From Branchiostoma floridae (taxonomy: Eukaryota; Chordata; Leptocardii; Amphioxiformes; Branchiostomatidae), in assembly GCF_000003815.2 (NCBI RefSeq), contig NC_049983.1, positions 17,390,746-17,454,745 of the forward strand: a stretch of DNA of 64,000 bases. Reading direction: 5' to 3'. The position numbers and the translations under genes were made by a program. The notes beneath the pieces were generated by a model that was not told where the DNA came from, searched no databases, and saw only the letters and a list, made by a program, of their open reading frames with translations. Below are positions 35,401 through 58,310 of the stretch, one piece after another (within the stretch, counting starts at the first letter, position 1; each line of letters begins with the position of its first letter).

Positions 35401-38400
35401 TTTTATCCCCCCTGACGCCGGCAAGGTCTGAGATCTAGAGGTTACATACATGTGCACCAAATACGCAAATATCACCTATGAGAACATTTGTATATTAATT
35501 TCATCACTCAACTAAGGTGAAAATGAGTACCTAGCCAGTTCGGTTAGGTGCCCTCTTTCGGATAGGACGTCCAGTCGGAGGGCTGTGTTTGAGGAGTCAC
35601 AACTCGATAATTATAGATCACACCGCACTTATGAAAAGCAGTACCCTTAAGGTCCTTCCTGTGGTTAGTGGATCAAACCTTACAGTCAGGTCATATATAC
35701 ATTCAGCCGCTAGTGTACTTACTGTACAAAACTGGTGTTACGCTCCAAGGACGAAGCAAACAAACAAAGTCAACAGCGATTTTCAACAAGGTGTAAAATA
35801 CACACATCCAGTACCTGTGTCTGGGTCCCGGGATGGACGGTAGTGTTGACTTGGTGACCGCAGGTATCGCTGTCTTCTTCTTTGTTCTGGCGAATATCTT
35901 CTCTTGTAGCACCTGACGTCCCTGTGTGGACAAGAAGCGTACGTACAACCTTCAAGGCGTTTTCTTGGTGTACCACTAAGAGGTCACTACTATGGCTGAC
36001 GTTTTAAAACAATACCCATCCCACCTTTCTCGGACCCCCTTGGTCTGTGATGGTTTCATCAATCATGTTTGTAATGAAGCGCTGTTATAGAGATAAGTTT
36101 AAAGACTACTGAATGCACAGCCTATAAAAACAACAAACTGCCGTCTATAGACCCCGGACAGTTGATGAGGCACCCTTACTTTGTAGCATTCTTTAGACAG
36201 TACCCAGAGAATAATGGATCCATCAATTGGCTTTATGGAGAAAAAAGGGTAAACATGATGGAGGTAAAGATACACTATACAATCACACAGGTGACACGCC
36301 TGGCTTTATTTCTGTCAGCGGCGCCCGCTATGTGACACGGGGAAGGCCTGGAATATGGGACAGCGACGGCAAGTCTGCAATCTTAAGTAGTAGTCTCTCT
36401 TCTTCAAGTCTCATCCGCCACACTCAAAGTGCTGGCAAAATCTTTCAGGTGTATTTCAAGTATTTTGCAGTACATGTAGGTGGCTGGCATTCATGCTAGA
36501 TCTTTATGATTTATAATACCTATTACATGTAATATGTTCTATGACATTTTTCTGGCAACGGCTCTTGTGTCCTTCATCGGTATCTTATTCGGCGATGGCA
36601 TCAATCGGGTATAGTCCCGATCATCATAAATTACTATTCTTATTGTTCTATAAACGTGTCCGCTTGAAACTATCTACGAAATATTGAAAACTGGCTGAAA
36701 AGTGCATGTATGCCAACTTATATTATTACAATGCCCCCATATTGACGGAGGTACTAGTAACCAGACACCCCAGGTTATAAAGGCAGACGTTCATTGTCAT
36801 TCTTGCCTACGTGAGTATTTCAGCGTCAACTCTGAACCCAACCCCTGTCGATGTTAGCGCAGCCTTCAGTTTGCAATTCTTGGGGCAAAAGTGCTCGTCA
36901 CAAGGTAAAAATAATCTGCATTTCTTTGCGACAGCAGTCATCGCTGCTTTTGTTGGACGTCAATAAACTTACTACAGTACTGTAACCCGCTCTAAGCCAT
37001 CTGCTTGACTAGCCACTAACCCAAATCCCCCAAGTGCTACTTATCCAACAATGTGTTCCCACATGATGGCATGGACGTAATCGTCGAAAATGTCATATAC
37101 TGAGTACAACACACTAAGAGGCCAAGCGAATATTATTTTTCACGATGGGAAACGAACATTGGGAATATCATCAATGATAGCACGTCCCTGTGTGGACAAG
37201 AAGCGTACGTACAATCTTGAAGGCGTTTTCTTGGTGTACAACTAACAGGTCACTACTATGGCTGACGTTTAAAACAAGACCCGGTCCACTTTTCTCGGAC
37301 CCCCCTGGTCTGTGATGGTTTCATCAATCATGTTTGTAATGAAGCACTGTTATAGAGATAAGTTTAAACATTGGGAATATCATCAATTATAGCACCTTTC
37401 CAGATCGTACATGAGAACAATGGTGTCAAGAAACAATGGTGTCAAGGGCGTGTGACCGGAAATAGATAACGTCGCATGAGGTTTTATAAACAGTCAACGC
37501 CATGCTTTCGCCTAAAACCTCATTCTCCACACAAACACACATACATACAGTCATACACACACACATACAACACTGATTAATTTAAGGATTTGGCAGTAAC
37601 GTTATAGTCACACCACTGTACTATACAGTGTCGGCAAACCACGATAACTACCGGAATAACTACAAGATTCACCTGTCTGTGCATGATAGGAATCCCTTCC
37701 ATTTCCAACAGTATTCGGTCACAGTTCCCCTTCAGGTCTACCCCAGGCTTTACCGCAGCACGCTGTGGCCACATTGTCCTGGTGACCGTTCGATAGATCA
37801 CAACAAACGACCATTTCCCAAACGTACCATCACTTATCGAGTGTCAAGACATCTATAGTGTAAATCTTTGCATGTCCCTGAGAGAGACGTCCACACAAAG
37901 CAGCATTGGACAGGGCGAAAGGAAGAGATGTCTCAATAAGCCGTTTGTGTTTTTAATATCTTTAGAATATCATGATTTGTCGGGGTCCAATTTCCATGGT
38001 CTTCCAGTACATTTGACAAACCTTTAACGATGCAAATGTTTCAACCTAAAAGCTGTGCATTTGAAGTTTGCTACACACCCACGATAAGGGTATATACATT
38101 CGAAAGGACGACTAGGATAAACTATGAGGTGCTCCTCATGCACTAAAGCTTATGTAGGTCATTGACAATGTAGGTTGCTAACAATGTTTCTAAATCCGAC
38201 TTCAGCATTAGCTGACACAAAAGAGGTAAAACGGCTCTAGATGTAATGATAGATGTTACCCAGAGTAGATCTACGATTACCCAGCAGTAGTGTTGCCAAC
38301 CTTGTCTTTCCGGGTCTTCCCCACGAGGCCGCGGCGTCTGCGGTTCGACCGGGATTCCGGAGACAGGTCGAACACCTTATTGCACCTGATGGTCCTGTAC

Positions 38401-38668
38401 TCGGTCAGGATTAGCTGCTGCATGGATCAGATGATGCGCACATCGGTACCCAAGTCGTCTTCAGACGACAGAAATCTGTGCCACCTGCGGTGTTTCCTTT
38501 CGCTACCTGATCTCTCTCCCACCTACTTGCTGTCCTCTTTAGGTACATGTCCAGTAGTGACGTTTCGCGGTGAAGCAGTGTTTTGTAGAGACTGCAGATG
38601 AGCAAGACCTTCGCGGCACTTGATCAACCTCGCGCAGTTCACGGAGAAGTTTGTCGCAGCTGGAATAG
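29430..38668 (-). CDS. Unrecognised, mostly disordered protein; 5' end unresolved
   Basis: Nine exons join in phase: 38668-38629, 38417-38301, 37762-37673, 35921-35815, 34007-33888, 33520-33380, 32034-31981, 31472-31361 and 30971-29430, giving about 770 residues. I do not recognise the family. The N-terminal part looks helical and basic (CDKLLRELRE, QLILTEYRTIRCNKVFDL, SNRRRRGLVGK). The middle has FRAREGPFLPHLPRP and SIVEILNLKKKELHSLPEQK. The last exon (513 codons) is low complexity: Ser and Asn runs, HHHH, many SP/TP sites, and it ends RVGGAINR. No membrane segment or signal peptide is visible. The start codon is not fixed. A small exon at 39774-39748 (MQGQVKVQQ, then GTGAGT) would splice in phase directly to 38417. 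A possible exon ending at 41031 matches the phase of 38668 but has no ATG. Phase agreement over nine junctions makes the gene itself secure. Confidence 0.82.
35068..35224. mobile_element. Small MITE-like element with CACTGTA ends
   Basis: Begins CACTGTAAAGG and ends in the inverse TATAGTACAGTG. Inside, TGTTCGCG...CGCAGGGAC faces GTCCCTGCCGCG...CGCGAACA, making a stem of about 30 bp with interruptions. Intron of the unrecognised gene. Confidence 0.55.
37156..37395. repeat. Patch-like copy of 35916-36103 flanked by 28-bp direct repeats
   Basis: 37182-37368 repeats 35916-36103 in the same orientation with few changes and about one net indel. The copied piece is the first six bases of the exon at 35921 plus its acceptor and adjoining intron. 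It is bounded by direct repeats 37156-37183 and 37368-37395 (ACATTGGGAATATCATCAAT..., one mismatch). Confidence 0.88.
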
Positions 38669-41239
38669 CTGTAAATTTAACTACGAAGCCCCTTACCCGT
38701 TCAAATCATGCAGATTAAGTTTGAAAGCAATCCGGACTCCAACGGGACACCCGACACCGATTGTTTTGTTGTAGCGCTGCAAGGGAATCTGGTGGTAAGG
38801 AGGCGGTTGGTTTGGTTAGTCACCTGAGCCGGGCGGTAGCCATGGATCGGGTGGTGGTGGGTAAGGATCGTCAACAGGCAAACAAACTCCCCCCGCTGTT
38901 TATATCTCATGTTCAGCGGAAAACGTAAACTTGTCGCGACCCCCTGGACTAAACACACGCCTTCCATGTGCACCCCCGGTCATCCCAAACACAATCCCAT
39001 TCACACCCACTCAGCAAATACTTCAATTTGAAGAAACCGTACTTAATTGCTTTCAAATCGCCCGTAATATGCCCCATGTATTGACATTGCAGACACTGGA
39101 TGCTGTTTTAAGGCACCTGTCCCTTTAGGTATGCTTTGTCTCGTCACGGCTTAGATAAACTGTTTTGAACACTTCTAATGTGGCCTGTCTAACGTTTACT
39201 CACCATGCCTGATCGCCGAAAGTCAGGTCATGGGTGAGTTGGCCCAGTGTATACGTGGTAAGGATTGTATTCCGACAAACATACGCATAGGACCTCCCGT
39301 TTTCTGCCTTCCAAATACTAGTTCGATTAAATGGTGTATGCGATACGGCACACGCCCTTTCCGTACTTGTAAATGGAAGAAGATACTTACAAAATTTGCC
39401 ATTGGCATATAATTGTTATATCCTTTGTCTTTATCATGATTTGTGCCACGAATAATCGCAGTTCACAAATATCTTTGCCAGATTATAACCTTTCATTTTG
39501 TTTTTATTTCCTTGCGATGTACAAACAATCACTAGAATAAAACTGCTTCCAAAAGGCAACTTTGCTATGAATCTCTACCTTGCCATTTTTCAGTAAGTAT
39601 AGAAGGAAAAGAAGAACATAACTGCCTTTGCCTTTGGCTACTTTGGATGTGACATTCAATAATGTAAAAACTTTTAAAGTGAAGGACGTCTGGATAGAGT
39701 AATCTAAAAGCATACGAAGATCTTCATAATCCAACGAATCAACTCACCTGTTGTACTTTAACCTGTCCCTGCATGGCCCTCAGCGTGGCGGCTCCGTACG
39801 TGTGCGGGACTACTCAGGAGGTCAAGACGTAATGAACCACCATCAACCTACGCAGAGAAGTGAAACCTTAATTAAGCTACACGATCTGACCAAATTGACT
39901 ATGGTGGGACATTGGACATTCATATTGCCAGCCTTTCGTTATATTTTGTCAGGTTCCCTTTTTGTCTCCCAGCCAAACGTTTGACTTGGCAATAACAAAA
40001 CGACAAAATATAAAGCCCGACAAAAAATACCTAAAAAGACTTCAGAAACCAGCAAGAGATTCAACCTATGCTTGGAAACTGGAACATTAGCGGCACAGCA
40101 CAGGCAAGAATGTTAACGTTATAGCGTTGCGATCCGTCTGATAGTGTAGTTATCCAACAAAATGCCTGAATCTCGCTGTACTTATATGTTGCAGTTTTCA
40201 GGCACCAACCAATGACAGGAACGCTCACAACATCACAGGCCAGTATACCCTTTACCTTCATTACAACCTATAACACCATTGGCCAAAGAAACAGTTACCA
40301 TGATTCGCTATCCTAGTTGTCACATACAGGTGTCATTTGCCGTTTTCGAAGTTAGCGGTTCAAGTCTTTGAATGACCAACGCACCTGTCTCCGTATAGAG
40401 CGAGAGAAAGGATTGGAAGTTACATAAGATGGACATCTATTTTTCAAACTCACACAAAACAACAGCTGATGCCTCTGATGTCCCCTTCTGTTTTTGACAG
40501 TTCTTTATATAAGTCTACCTCACATTTCATTATATGTATGCCTGTCTTCTCGAAACTCATCATGTCAGAAGGGGAGAGAAAATGAGAGAATAAACGATCA
40601 CAAACATAGTAACGGGGCCAATGTACATGTATACCTTCAACAAGACAGTCAAGAAGGATATGGTACAATTTCCGACAACACATTTTACATCATAGGCCTT
40701 ATACAACTTTGAGTGCGGTAACATTCGTCGAACGGTTGGTTGCCATACAACTTTGATATCGTAGGCTTTTCAAGTAGGTTCTGACAGAAACCAAACGCAG
40801 ACATGTAAGAGTCGTTTTCTTTAAAAAGGCAGCTGAAATTTGTACAACATATGCACGACTTTCCAAGAATGCCTTCAGTTTGCAATCGTACGACTAACCT
40901 TACCACGAATGTTACGGCACCCTTAACTTAACATAACTTCTTGGATACATAACGACAGTGTTTCAAGGAAAATTCAAGCATCAAAGCTCGTCGTACAAAC
41001 CTGGGGATGAGAAACGGGGGTTGAGCTCACCTGTATAAAGTTCTTACGGCATCAGCGACGAGTTTGTTACCAAATATGTTGTTTTGCCCGCGAAATAGAC
41101 TTTACACTCGCGACCCTGACCCTTTCATTTGACAATTGTGATTTGGCATTGTTTGAGAAGTCTGTGAAATACTGATTTGTCTTCAGCGTGTACATTCTAC
41201 GTGTTCTCGTTGCCGAAATGCTGGAGGAGAATGACGCAG

Positions 41240-41640
41240 TGTAATAAGTCGCAGGGCGCGCCAGTTTCCCCGCCACGTCGCTATGGACTGGACTTGAACC
41301 GTAGAGCCTTGTTTTGCATTCTCGGCTCTATCCAGCCGTGCATCGCTCGAGGCTTGGTTACCGATGTGAGCGGCGTGCCGCGGGGGTCGAACAAACGGGG
41401 TTGCAGCGGGTCAGTTGGGCGGGGAGAATGATTTAGAGATTCGCTGTCGCGCCTATTCTCGTGTTCTGAGTGGACAAGCCGGGATTGGCCCGGCGTGAAT
41501 AGGATAAGATGTCGGGTATTGTTGGCGCGGTTGCCCCCCTGCCGTACGGAAGCAGTGATCCTCGCACCCGTCCTACTGTGGGGGCGGCGCGGCGGGAGGC
41601 CGGATGGACGGTGTGACTGTCGTGGATTAGGTTAGGATGT
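41240..41640 (-). promoter_or_regulatory. GC-rich block, probable promoter of the unrecognised minus-strand gene
   Basis: About 400 bp rich in CG dinucleotides (GGCGCGCC, CCGCGGGGG, GGCGGCGCGGCGGGAGG) in an otherwise AT-rich area, with a GATTGG/CCAATC box. It lies upstream of the minus-strand gene and 90 bp from the assembly gap. The role is inferred from composition and position. Confidence 0.5.
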
Positions 41641-41732
41641 CCTCATCAGGCATTCACAGGACAACAAGTGGCTTTAGGCTTAGGAAAAAGAGCCCTACCG
41701 GCAGTTCACGGCCTTTTTTCACTTTCAGGCGT

Positions 41733-41832
41733 NNNNNNNNNNNNNNNNNNNNNNNNNNNNNNNNNNNNNNNNNNNNNNNNNNNNNNNNNNNNNNNNNNNN
41801 NNNNNNNNNNNNNNNNNNNNNNNNNNNNNNNN
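41733..41832. other. Assembly gap of exactly 100 N
   Basis: A fixed 100-N spacer, normally used for gaps of unknown size, so the distance between flanks is not known. Confidence 0.99.
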
Positions 41833-42005
41833 AATAACCGGGACCGGCAGAAATAGACGCCGTGATCTACCGTGAGGTACACCGAGGGGTACCTCGGTAT
41901 CCGGCAGTCCACCGGGACAACTATGTGGCTTCGGAACCCGGCCGGGGCTACATCCCTGACGAACACCGGCGCAATTCGGACCAAAGCCGAATCAGAAACG
42001 TCTTT

Positions 42006-42029
42006 CCAAGGACGTTATAACGTCCTTGG
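42006..42029. repeat. Perfect 24-bp palindrome
   Basis: CCAAGGACGTTA followed by its reverse complement, no spacer. No function can be assigned. Confidence 0.9.
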
Positions 42030-42215
42030 TCTTTCAAACCCGGGGCTTGGTCACTTTCTCGCCTAGCTAACGGCCCTTATTGTCTCAGAAAATCCTCAGC
42101 CTCAGGTGCGAACATCGTAATAGTTGGCCAAGGCAGATATTGACATATACATATTCTAGTGTTTCGAGCACTTCACAAGAGATTACTAGTAACTTGTTCC
42201 CAGGCTGTATTTACC

Positions 42216-42497
42216 TAGTCTCTATCAGACTTACTACGCTGGCTATTATAGGGAGAATAATTTGCCAGGAAAGTTTTTCTACCAGAGGAGTTGGCCGGCC
42301 GCGCAGCCAGTCTGTGGTATTTCGGTATGATGAAAGGCAATAAAACTGATCCGCTCATTTTTCTCTACAAAGACCGTAGCTTTGGAGTTCAGATCCGAAG
42401 GGGAAACATTAACCTAAGCGTTGACTGACTCCCCTGCCCAATTTTTTTCTGAATTCTACAATCCCCGTACCCCCGTAGGTAGGCCTGGTGGAGGCCA
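42216..42497. mobile_element. MITE copy related to 13757-13938, interrupted
   Basis: The two halves match the copy in the BAP1 intron, but about 110 bp (roughly 42311-42419) without counterpart separates CGCAGCCAGT from TTGACTGACTCCCC. The ends TAGTCTCTATCAG and CTGGTGGAGGCCA are imperfect inverted repeats. Confidence 0.7.
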
Positions 42498-42673
42498 ATA
42501 TTTACCGCCGTTCAGAAAGACAAGAACCAAATGTAGCTGTTACTTTAACCTCCTTGTTTTTTCTTTTCAAAAAAGTTCGTCATCCGTTTTTTGTTGTTGT
42601 TGTTGAAAAGGTCACGTTCACTTAATCAGAAACGTCTGCACAAAGGGATGCACGTGAAAGTGTGGACACCATC

Positions 42674-43232
42674 TTTAAAGGGGCATTCCGGATCCACTCG
42701 AGACGACACTGTTATTTTCCGATAGATATTAATTGTAGGAAGTGACAAATGTATGCTACGTAACATCATACTATAAAGTACCCATTAGCCCCACGCGCAT
42801 CAAAAAGCATTCATTCTTCTACAAAACTCCACAAGCACCCTCTAATTAAATCAATCAATCTCAGCCTATGGCTAAATACATGTGCCTGCTAACGCCTGAC
42901 TTAAGTTTGGTTACAAAGCTTATTTCAGGGGAGCTTAGAAAAACACGTCATGTTATGTGTTCTTTGATATCTTGTGAACAACTGGCCTTCTTGGTTTTGC
43001 TAAGCGCCCCTCATTTTTGTCTAAAATATTCACGATGAAGTAAATGTCTTCACGTATAGGGAATACATGCGTAGGGTCTGCATGGGTTTAGTGAGTGTCA
43101 TATTGTTTTACAAACACACGTTGCGTAATTCGCCACAAGTGGAATCCCACCAAAGGTCGGCTGATCACGTATTAATTGATATATTATCTATTGGAAAATA
43201 ACACTCCCTTCTGGAGTGGAATGCCCCTTTAA
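42674..43232. mobile_element. MITE with TTTAAAGGGGCATTCC inverted ends
   Basis: 559 bp. Left end TTTAAAGGGGCATTCC and right end GGAATGCCCCTTTAA are exact inverses over 15 bp, with TTAA within the ends as a possible target site. A partial copy lies at 4088-4351. No coding capacity. Confidence 0.85.
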
Positions 43233-44682
43233 TAATGGAAGAACCTACAGACACGAACGCGCGCACCAGGTACACACACCTATATACATGCACGCATGCG
43301 CTCACACAGTCAATATCTTGCAATCTATCTACAATTACCTGCACTGTTATATACTTTGGTATACAATAGTATACTGATGCCCGGCCATAAAATCAAGATA
43401 ATCAGTTTGTCCACCTGATAAAAAGTTTATTTTCCAAGTAAATGATCAAATGATCATAAGTTTCACATAAAGGATTTTAAAATCACCATGTGTTATAAGT
43501 AAGGTATCTCGTGGTGTTATTAATGACAAATGATAGAATCTGCAAGTTATTTCTTGATTTGGAATAAAGATAATAAAGTTTGTTTCCCATACTGTAAAAG
43601 TTAATTTCTATCTAAAGTAGTCATGCAGAATTTGCTGGTTTGCAATGATTTAGTTGCATATAGTACGATTTTTCATATCTTTGCATATGTACAGAATGTT
43701 CCACCTACAACTACATCCATATAAGATGCAGGTTGCCTATGTTTCTATTGTTCAACTATCATTTAGCAGTTCCCTGACAAAGAATTTTTCTCCATCTATT
43801 GTTAAACATGATTAATCTAGACTTTGATAGAGATAATAAAAAGTTTTTTCTTGCACCAGAAGTTACAATAACAGTGTTACACATTTGTAGCATTGCATAG
43901 TGTCGTCACTCAATATACCAACACCAGCTCGAATGGGATAATGTACCCTTTTTGTGCTTTATCGGAAACCACGGTAATAACCATCTAAATGTCATAATGT
44001 TGTAAAATACTCTTCAGTTGTAACATACTAAAAATGAAACATGAGACAGACATACTACAAAAAGGCTGTGATCAACATATATCAGAAATACTAAAATCCA
44101 TAAAAACATAGAAAAGTCTAGAAATAGAAACTCTACACTACACTTGAACTCTAATTAATGTAGTAGTGCCTGCCACCTAGAAGTTACTTTAATTCTATAC
44201 TTCAGCAAAGAATTGTTTCTCTGTCTAACACAATGCCTTTGGAACATGGCAACTGTCTTCTATCTACATCTAAGGTAGTCTAAAAGGCACAGTAATTGGT
44301 ATTGACCACACGTCTAAAAGGTTACTGACTTGGTGTACCAAGGTGTAAATTGGCCATACAAGAACGTGCAAGTGATACAAAAAGGCATAGAAAACCACAG
44401 CCACTTATAAGGTCTGCTCGTGAGGCTAGGTTTGGCTTGCTCAAACACTTTAACTCCTTCATGTTAGCCATGCACCAAATCAGACAATATATTGGCCCAC
44501 TGCAGGCAAGGAGGTTACAGAGCAAAAGACTGGACTATCACCCCGCTGCCTGTTTTTGCTCAGATCCACCAGATTCCACAGTATCTTTTGTTTCCGCCCT
44601 CCAGCACCTTGATATTTGCATCTATGCCCAAATTCTATCTAAAAACTCCTTGCTAGTATGTAAGAACATGGTGATAGTCCTG
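43233..44682 (-). other. No gene seen; 3' flank and UTR of MBD4
   Basis: AT-rich with short CA repeats near 43260-43310. The open frame across 44350-44715 has no family features and lies over the MBD4 3' UTR. Confidence 0.4.
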
Positions 44683-55239
<10,557 letters not shown>

Positions 55240-55407
55240 AAAAGCTACCCCTCGCGGCGTCTGCTAAGTAGGCTAACCTAGTGACGTCATTATGGCCACG
55301 ACTTCACCAAGATGGCCGACAAGTGTCTGAGATTTTGATGTTCAGACGCTAATCTTCGATTCTCCGCGTCACACTTGAGTTTTTCCGGAGTTCCTGAGGA
55401 AAGCAGC
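55240..55407. promoter_or_regulatory. Compact bidirectional MBD4/TMEM115 promoter
   Basis: Only 168 bp lie between the divergent ATG codons. A perfect CRE, TGACGTCA, is at 55282-55289 and a YY1-type CAAGATGGCC is at about 55308-55317. Both motifs are common in housekeeping bidirectional promoters. Binding is inferred. Confidence 0.8.
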
Positions 55408-57318
55408 ATGTCTAATGCACTTGTGAACCGTTATCTGCCGGTGGCACGGCAGCATTTCGTCACCACGCTGACGAACACCAGTGTTGTCGTGAAGGCCGTG
55501 TGCGCTGTCGTCTGTCTCAGTTACCTGGTTTCCCTGGGAGTCGAACTTGTCGAACCGTTAAGCATAAACCCTGGGTTTCTCATCCCCTCCACCTTCAGGG
55601 TCTGGACTCTACTGACTCATGGCTTACTGGAGACGCAGATACTGCACGTCGCCATCAGTATAACGGCCGTGGTTGTGGCGGGAAAACTACTGGAACCCAT
55701 ATGGGGTGCTCTAGAACTCCTCATCTTCCTGACTCTCGTTACCATAGTAACTGGCATATTCTCTGCGTTCTTCTACCTTTTCGTGTACATGGCCACGTCA
55801 GATGACTCCTACATCTTTGAGGTACACATATACGGTTTGACTGGGTTCGCGGCCGGCGTCTGCGTAGCTTTGAAGCAGACGAGACCGGACCAGGTGCTAG
55901 TACCATCTGTGGACCTGCGTGTGAAACACATACCACTCCTGCTACTGGTCGGGTCCATCCTGCTGAAAGTGGCCACCCTCACGACCGGGACCTACCCCGT
56001 TATGACCGGCATGGGGATCCTGTCCAGCTGGATCTACCTGCGCTTCTACCAGCAGCACGGGAACCAGGGGAAGGGAGACATGGGCGACGTTTTCACCTTC
56101 GCCACCTTCTTCCCCGAACCCGTGCAGGCTCCGATCGCCATACTAGCGAACACGGTGTACAGCGGACTGGTGAAGATCAAGGTGTGTAAGAAAACGGTGA
56201 AGAGGTACGACGTGGGAGCGCCATCCTCCATCACCATCAGTCTACCCGGCACCGACCCTGCTGATGCTGAGAGAAGAAGGTGAGAGGTGAAGGGTGAGAG
56301 GTCATGTTGGTCTCAGTTCAAGGTGTTTGCTGGGGCTCTGGTACACTTTTTGAATAAGCTGGCTCATGATGTAGACTGTTCATGCACAGCAAGCTGCATT
56401 GAGGGTAATATGTAAAAGTTGAAGGTGCCCGAGACATAAACACCTCTGATTGCTCTGAACATCATAATGGTATCAAGCATGGTCTAGACAAATATTTACA
56501 AGTTAGGGGCCTTCACATTATATATTTTGCCACCTTGCTGCCATTAATCAGTTTCAACCACTTTCCAGTAGAGACAAACTCCTTCTAGTATTTATCAACA
56601 AAATCAGAACCGACTGAACGTGCCACGCCCTATCTGGGGAGGATACTTGTTACAGCTTACTCAATGAGCACATTTTTTTCTTCGCAAATATACATGTTTG
56701 GTATCAGCCTGGGAAAAAATTATTGCAGGAAACACACCAAATCAACAGGCACCACAGCACAATTCATTCCATAACACACCTTCCAGTTCTGAATGGCTTG
56801 CCCACTGTCAAGCACAGTGCCAAGATTTCTTCGAGAATTTTCCCCGCTTCTTTATTGTCTTACCTTGTTTCTACTATCCCATTCTTCTTGCAGTATTTCA
56901 AGAGCAAACCAACATCTAACCAGTCTTAAGCCTTGCCTAGTAAATTTGTAATTGGTCGTTTACAGCTAGCATTGCCATGGAGTTTGATTACATGTACTAT
57001 TTTCCTTTTTTCTTACTACACAGGAAAAAAGCCCTGCAAGCCCTGAATGAACGCCTGAGCAAGGTGCAACAGCCAGAAGAAGAGGAAGGGGATTGGCCTG
57101 CCATGGAAGAAGTTGCTCCCGACAGCGTAGTTGTAGATGTAGAGGCAGACAAGAAAAAGGTCCCCACGCCTCACAGAAGTCCGGGCTCTTCCCCACAAGT
57201 TACCCCCGCACGAGCTGCTAGTCCGGAGCCTGCAAACAGCCCCGCCAATATGCCCAACGGTCCCACCAATTTTAAAAATGGTGGAAACAAATCACCACCA
57301 GGGGAAGGCCCAAGTTAA
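55408..57318 (+). CDS. TMEM115: TMEM115, Golgi rhomboid-like membrane protein
   Basis: Two coding exons, 55408-56279 and 57024-57318, joined at AG/G, give 388 residues; human TMEM115 has 351. The start MSNALVNRYLPVARQHF is the first true ATG after a TTG-led extension. Several membrane segments follow (SVVVKAVCAVVCLSYLVSLG, HVAISITAVVVAGKLLEP, ELLIFLTLVTIVTGIFSAFF), and the signature KTVKRYDVGAPSSITISL with GTDPADAERRR is nearly identical to human. The C-terminal exon is acidic then Pro/Ser-rich and cytosolic. The family sits in the Golgi, has a rhomboid-like fold without protease residues, and affects retrograde transport. AATAAA at 57372-57377 lies 54 bp after the stop. Confidence 0.97.
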
Positions 57319-57914
57319 GGCAAATGGACATCTGTATGCCCGAGTAATGCTATATTTGTGAATGTATGTGAAATAAAAACTGAACAACAGTTGTATTATG
57401 TATATTTGGGAAGAAGCAATAGAAATGGATAACCATTTCACAGAGTATAATCTGTTGTTGTAAGACAGTCCTGGTAAATGAAAGACTTGTTAGAGGAAAC
57501 TAAGGCTGCCGGTATCAAAGGGTTGCAACTCTTTTTGTTATGCCAAAGTGAGGTGGTGGCCATAAGTTAATATATGTGAAAAAGTCATGCAGATATATAT
57601 CCTTTCTTTTTTTATGACATTCTGTGTACTTTGTAGTAGTGTTCATCATTCCTTTATTTGAAGGGTTGCTTGTCTTGTATTCCTCTTGTGAATTGTACCA
57701 ACTTGTTTTCTGAAAAAAAGGTTTCAGTTCATTACATACACTGGTAACTACAGCTGAATTTTTATCTCTTACAAAGCAGTCAGTGCAAATGAAATTTTTG
57801 AATGAGGTACTTGTAATTTGATTTAGAGCTGCATTCATCTGCAAGTTCACATGGTCATACCCCATTGTGATGGCCTATGGAGATTAATGTTGTGTTTCCA
57901 ATAACAGTTCTGAC
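57319..57914 (+). other. TMEM115 3' UTR and intergenic
   Basis: Polyadenylation signal at 57372-57377. Nothing else recognised before the hAT-like MITE. Confidence 0.5.
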
Positions 57915-58310
57915 TAGGGGTGGGTACCGGTACAGAAAATTCAGGTCCAGGTCCGGACCTGAACCTGATTCAGTATGACTCATACCAATGGTCCATTTCA
58001 CTACAATGAAATCTGTTTGGTGGAGTATTAGACTTACACTGGCGTTTTAAAATCCTACAACGCTAACTGCGCCTGTGTGATTGGCTGTAAAACGTGGTAG
58101 AAATTACTATAAACTCTACTGTACTTCACTCTTGTTATTTTCTTCCACCTGCAAGCGCCAAAACGTGTGAATGCCTGATGAAACAATCTGTTAATTTTCT
58201 AATCGGTCCAACATCTGGTCCGCCTAATTTTTTCAGGTCCGGTTTTTCTGGACCGGTCCAATAAGAAAAAACGGTTTTGTACCGGTACGGTGTACCGATA
58301 CCCAGCCCTA
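57915..58310. mobile_element. hAT-type MITE with perfect 8-bp target duplication
   Basis: 396 bp bounded by TAGGGGTGGGTACCGGTACA and the inverse of TAGGGCTGGGTATCGGTACA. GTTCTGAC is duplicated exactly at 57907-57914 and 58311-58318, the 8-bp signature of hAT elements. The interior has GGTCCGG/CCGGTCC inverted motifs and no coding frame. Confidence 0.93.

Noticed and set aside
39223-39412. Open frames on both strands at 39.2-39.4 kb considered as exons of the unrecognised gene
   Set aside because: Neither frame fits the phase of neighbouring exons, and no clear donor was found.
41067-41276. Minus-strand frame of 69 codons near the GC-rich block
   Set aside because: It has no ATG at its start and does not join the downstream exons in frame; it is more likely 5' UTR.
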